Notes under the pieces: model-generated | The model's input: the letters and a program-made list of their open reading frames with translations, nothing else | Told to the model about the DNA's origin: nothing | The model's database searches: none | Origin: Tetrahymena elliotti 4EA | Taxonomy: Eukaryota; Ciliophora; Oligohymenophorea; Hymenostomatida; Tetrahymenidae | Direction: 5' to 3' | NCBI GenBank assembly: GCA_000231825.2 | Contig: JH720315.1 | Span: 331,645-395,644, forward strand | DNA: 64,000 bases | In this document: piece after piece, positions 61,272 to 64,000 of the stretch | How the letters are laid out: every line of letters begins with the position of its first letter | How positions within the stretch are numbered: position 1 is the first letter of the stretch | Made by a program: the position numbers and the translations under genes

Positions 61272-64000
61272 TCAATTAGAAATTAATGATGATATATTTT
61301 ATTTAACAGAACTAAATTCTATTTCTTAATTAAGTTAGCTTTTAACAAATGTAAGAGATTTTTTTGAAATAAGCACCCATTTAGATTTTTATTGGCTATA
61401 TTTGGTTTCAAGAATTATTAATATTAAAAGAGTCATAAAACCATCATTAGAAGTAAATTATGAGTAGAGCTGCTTAAAGGTGCTTTCATCTTATTGAGTT
61501 AATTTGGAAATTAAGCTTTGATCAAATTTCCAAATTCCTTAAGAATTTACTAGATTGAGCAAATCTTCTAATTTTGGTAATGAAATTTTGTTATTGTTAT
61601 TATTTGAAATGCTTGGTAGAGATGAGTTTTATGTTTAAATTTCATTCACTATTTTATTCATTTAATATTAGATATCTAATTTTTTTTCTGCTTATTTTGA
61701 GTTTGAAGGACTGGAGGAAATTTTAGCACAAATATCAAAATCTTCCAAAGCAATTTTCTCATTATCATAAGTTAAAAAATCATTTTCTTCCGTTTACATT
61801 TCACTAGGTAGCAGTTGTTGTTATAATGGTTGTTATTGTTATTATTATTATTATATTAACTATTATTGTTGTTATTAAAATTAAGGAGCTTATTATACTT
61901 AAAATTGGCTAAAATTCAAACCTTGGGTAGGAAGAGGGTGTTAACTAATCTAATTACTAAAAGTAAAGGAATTATGAAGGGGTTGTTATTGCATATTTAA
62001 GTTCATTCCAAACCCTCCAATACAAGGTGGTGGTGGAGGAGGAGGTAGACAACTACTTAAATTAGGTTATTAACCACTAAAAGAACTAGAAGAAATACTG
62101 ACAAAATTAAATGGAGCGGCATATTAAGATTATATATTACTTACTGGAAAGTTGGGTAGTTATGGAGCTTATGGACTTGAGAAATTTTAACTAATAGCCG
62201 CGCTTAAATGAGGTGGTGAATTAAAACACATTCCTTGAGATACATTGATCGGTTTCAGTGGTAATGGTGGAGGTGGTGGAACTAGTGAACCAAATTAACC
62301 AATACTGTTCACAAGATTAGTGTGTGAGATTTGTGGAAGGTTTAAATTTGATTGATAATTTTGAGTGAAATTAGAATATTTTTTATGATGATTCAAATTT
62401 TAGTACATTATTTTTTATTCATCATTTAATGTTTCAATAACACAAATCAAAGCAGTTTTTTAGGTCAAAAGCTAATAGTCTATTGCTTGCTAAGTTAGCT
62501 AGCTATTTTAGCTTTCACCAAGCATATTTTCATTCAAAAACAGTTGCTTTCCTATTTTAAACACAGATTGTTGAAGTTATGGGTTGCAAGTAAAGCTGTC
62601 TTGCATTTCAAGCTTTATTTCTTTCTAAACCTTTTATTTGTTATATGAATCAAAGTATTCTATTTCAATCTTTTTTTGTTCTTCTGTCAAGCTTCCTAGT
62701 TCCAAACCAGACTTCAAAAAGAAATGAATATTGATTATCTCTTCTTTAAAAACACATGGAAAATTTATACTTGAGGGGTATGTTGAGTCGAAAATACTTT
62801 AATCATATTTTATCTTGAAATCATCCAAAGTAGGAGTTATACATAAACATAGCATATTGATTATTACTTCAGATAAGTCACATTTCTAATCAACTATTTT
62901 TGAAATTCCTTTTCCAGCTTTTGCACTCTCTTCGATAAGATATTAGTCTGCTCCAGATCCAAATCCAATAGAATGAACTCTATTGAATTTGTTATTTTTC
63001 TTAATTAGTTTTACTACTTATTAAGGTGAATCTACTTCTCCATCAGTTAGTAAAAATATTTGTTTATTGTATCCTTGAATCTTATTCTGTACAAATACAT
63101 TATTGAGAGGATTATATATTTCCGTTCCTCCTAAATCGGCATTATATTTACTGATAATTAAAACAGCTTTCTCTAAACTATCAGCTGTATATTTGATTGA
63201 GGTTGGGAATAGTTTTTCAAATGAAGAACCAAAACTGATCACATTGAAGTAGCTATCATTCGGGAGGCTCTTCAAAAAGAGAGTAAGAGCCTCACAAGCC
63301 CTTCTGATTGGCTATCCACTCATAGAACCGCTTCTATCTAAGAGAAAAATGAACTCACTTCTTGATGAATTTAAATGATCTATTAGTTCTTGGTTTAGCC
63401 TTTGCTAGAACTCATCGCTGAAAATATCATCACCATTATTAATAGCAGCTCTAACTGAGTCATCGATTTCTTGAGTAATAGACTCATTGAAATTAGGAAT
63501 GAAGGAAACCATGGCAGAATGACTCACAGGGAGAATAGCACTCTTTACAGAGTCTTCATTGAAAATTTTACTTTGACCAAAAATTATTTAGGGATCAAAC
63601 ATGCCTTCATATGAAAAAATGAGCTAAAAATTTGTATCCTTCTATAAAAGAGCTTAGCTGACATTAAATCTTGCAGTATTATCATCAAGCATAATTTTTT
63701 CAGCTGGATAGCCTTTTGATTCTGAGTAAGTAATCCTACCTGTACAGAAAATGTCTAGAGTTAATACATTCTTTCCTAATTTTGCTGATATTTCATCTTC
63801 ACAATAAATCAAGGGTATGTGAGCAACAAAATATTTGTTTAGCAATGAATTCAATTATTAAGAAAAAACAATAGTTATTTCTACTTCTAGATTTGGGGGT
63901 AAATTACCAAGTTCAATTTTGCAGTAATCTTAATCTTAAATTGTAGTGGTTTAAGCATATGTGACAAAGTTACCTTAGCTCTTATTTTCTTAGTATTCCT
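61272..64000 (-). CDS. VIT and von Willebrand factor A domain protein, N-terminus outside window
   Basis: One continuous frame runs from the window edge to TGA 61274-61272 (about 908 codons visible). The first visible ~150 residues match the end of a VIT domain (GNFVTYAQTTTIQDQDYCKI, ELGNLPPNLEVEI). The VWA domain then shows an intact MIDAS: DRSGSM (DxSxS) near 63335, GGTEIYNPL with its Thr, and LLTDGEVDSP. After about residue 430 come a linker with poly-Pro (PPPPPPLPLK and a second PPPPPP run near 62030) and a poly-Gln tract near 61820-61880 coded by TAA, TAG and CAA. A C-terminal module (GIWKFDQSLISKL, then LLILIILETKY) resembles the end domain of VWA5A/PARP4-type proteins. There is no signal peptide in view. 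Probably a cytosolic, metal-dependent adhesion-type scaffold. Confidence 0.9.
62024..62045 (-). repeat. GGT/GGA tract coding a poly-Pro run
   Basis: Plus-strand GGTGGTGGTGGAGGAGGAGG-like sequence codes consecutive prolines in the minus-strand VIT-VWA gene. A second, shorter copy of the same kind lies near 62264-62282. Such runs bind profilin, SH3 or WW domains in other proteins. Confidence 0.7.

Overview
The window is almost certainly macronuclear DNA of a Tetrahymena-like oligohymenophorean ciliate. It is very AT-rich, and every recognisable gene reads through many in-frame TAA and TAG codons at positions where glutamine fits. Each gene ends only at TGA, so the ciliate nuclear code applies (UAA/UAG = Gln, UGA = the only stop). 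Introns are GT...AG, AT-rich and mostly about 50-650 nt, which fits Tetrahymena better than Paramecium (18-35 nt). No rRNA, tRNA, CRISPR array, transposase or telomeric GGGGTT tract was seen. All exon boundaries below were inferred by eye from frame continuity and GT/AG sites.

Layout. 1-2777 (-): a coiled-coil protein running off the left edge. 3760-5830: a decayed leucine-rich-repeat array. 6819-8909 (+): an intronless, Gln-rich polytopic membrane protein. 10265-13235 (+): a long N/S/Q-rich protein ending in an axonemal dynein light chain (p28-type) domain. 13486-16684 (+): an EF-hand/coiled-coil protein. 17430-17825 (+): a small single-TM protein. 19111-20934 (+): a four-TM protein. 21900-22900 (-): a protein with a C-terminal half-LIM-like Cys/His motif, followed by a decayed copy of its own 5' end at about 23220. 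22901-25916 is a long gene-poor stretch.

25917-28317 and 29577-33803 (+): two secretory-pathway membrane proteins, each with a large ectodomain and a Cys-rich knot; the second ends in a polytopic region. A small candidate gene (28966-29508, -) lies between them. 34945-37098 (+): inositol polyphosphate 5-phosphatase. 38162-41530 (+): DNAJC21/Jjj1-type J protein with two C2H2 fingers. 44076-45855 (+): unknown. 46944-49619 (+): WD-repeat-like protein. 51112-53364 (-): another type I membrane protein with a signal peptide. 56691-58322 (+): coiled-coil protein. 59312-60628 (-): FHA-like plus tandem BRCT protein (MDC1/NBS1-type architecture). 61272 to beyond 64000 (-): VIT-VWA protein with Pro- and Gln-rich linkers.

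The genes do not form one pathway, and there are no operons, as expected for a ciliate. Recognisable themes are cilia (p28-type domain), secretory-pathway and surface membrane proteins (three with similar ectodomain plans), phosphoinositide signalling, 60S ribosome biogenesis (DNAJC21-like) and DNA-damage signalling (FHA-BRCT). The points most worth following up are the p28 domain on a roughly 700-residue disordered N-terminus, the FHA-BRCT protein, the LRR relic, the truncated duplicate of the half-LIM gene and a 14-bp perfect palindrome upstream of the small TM gene.
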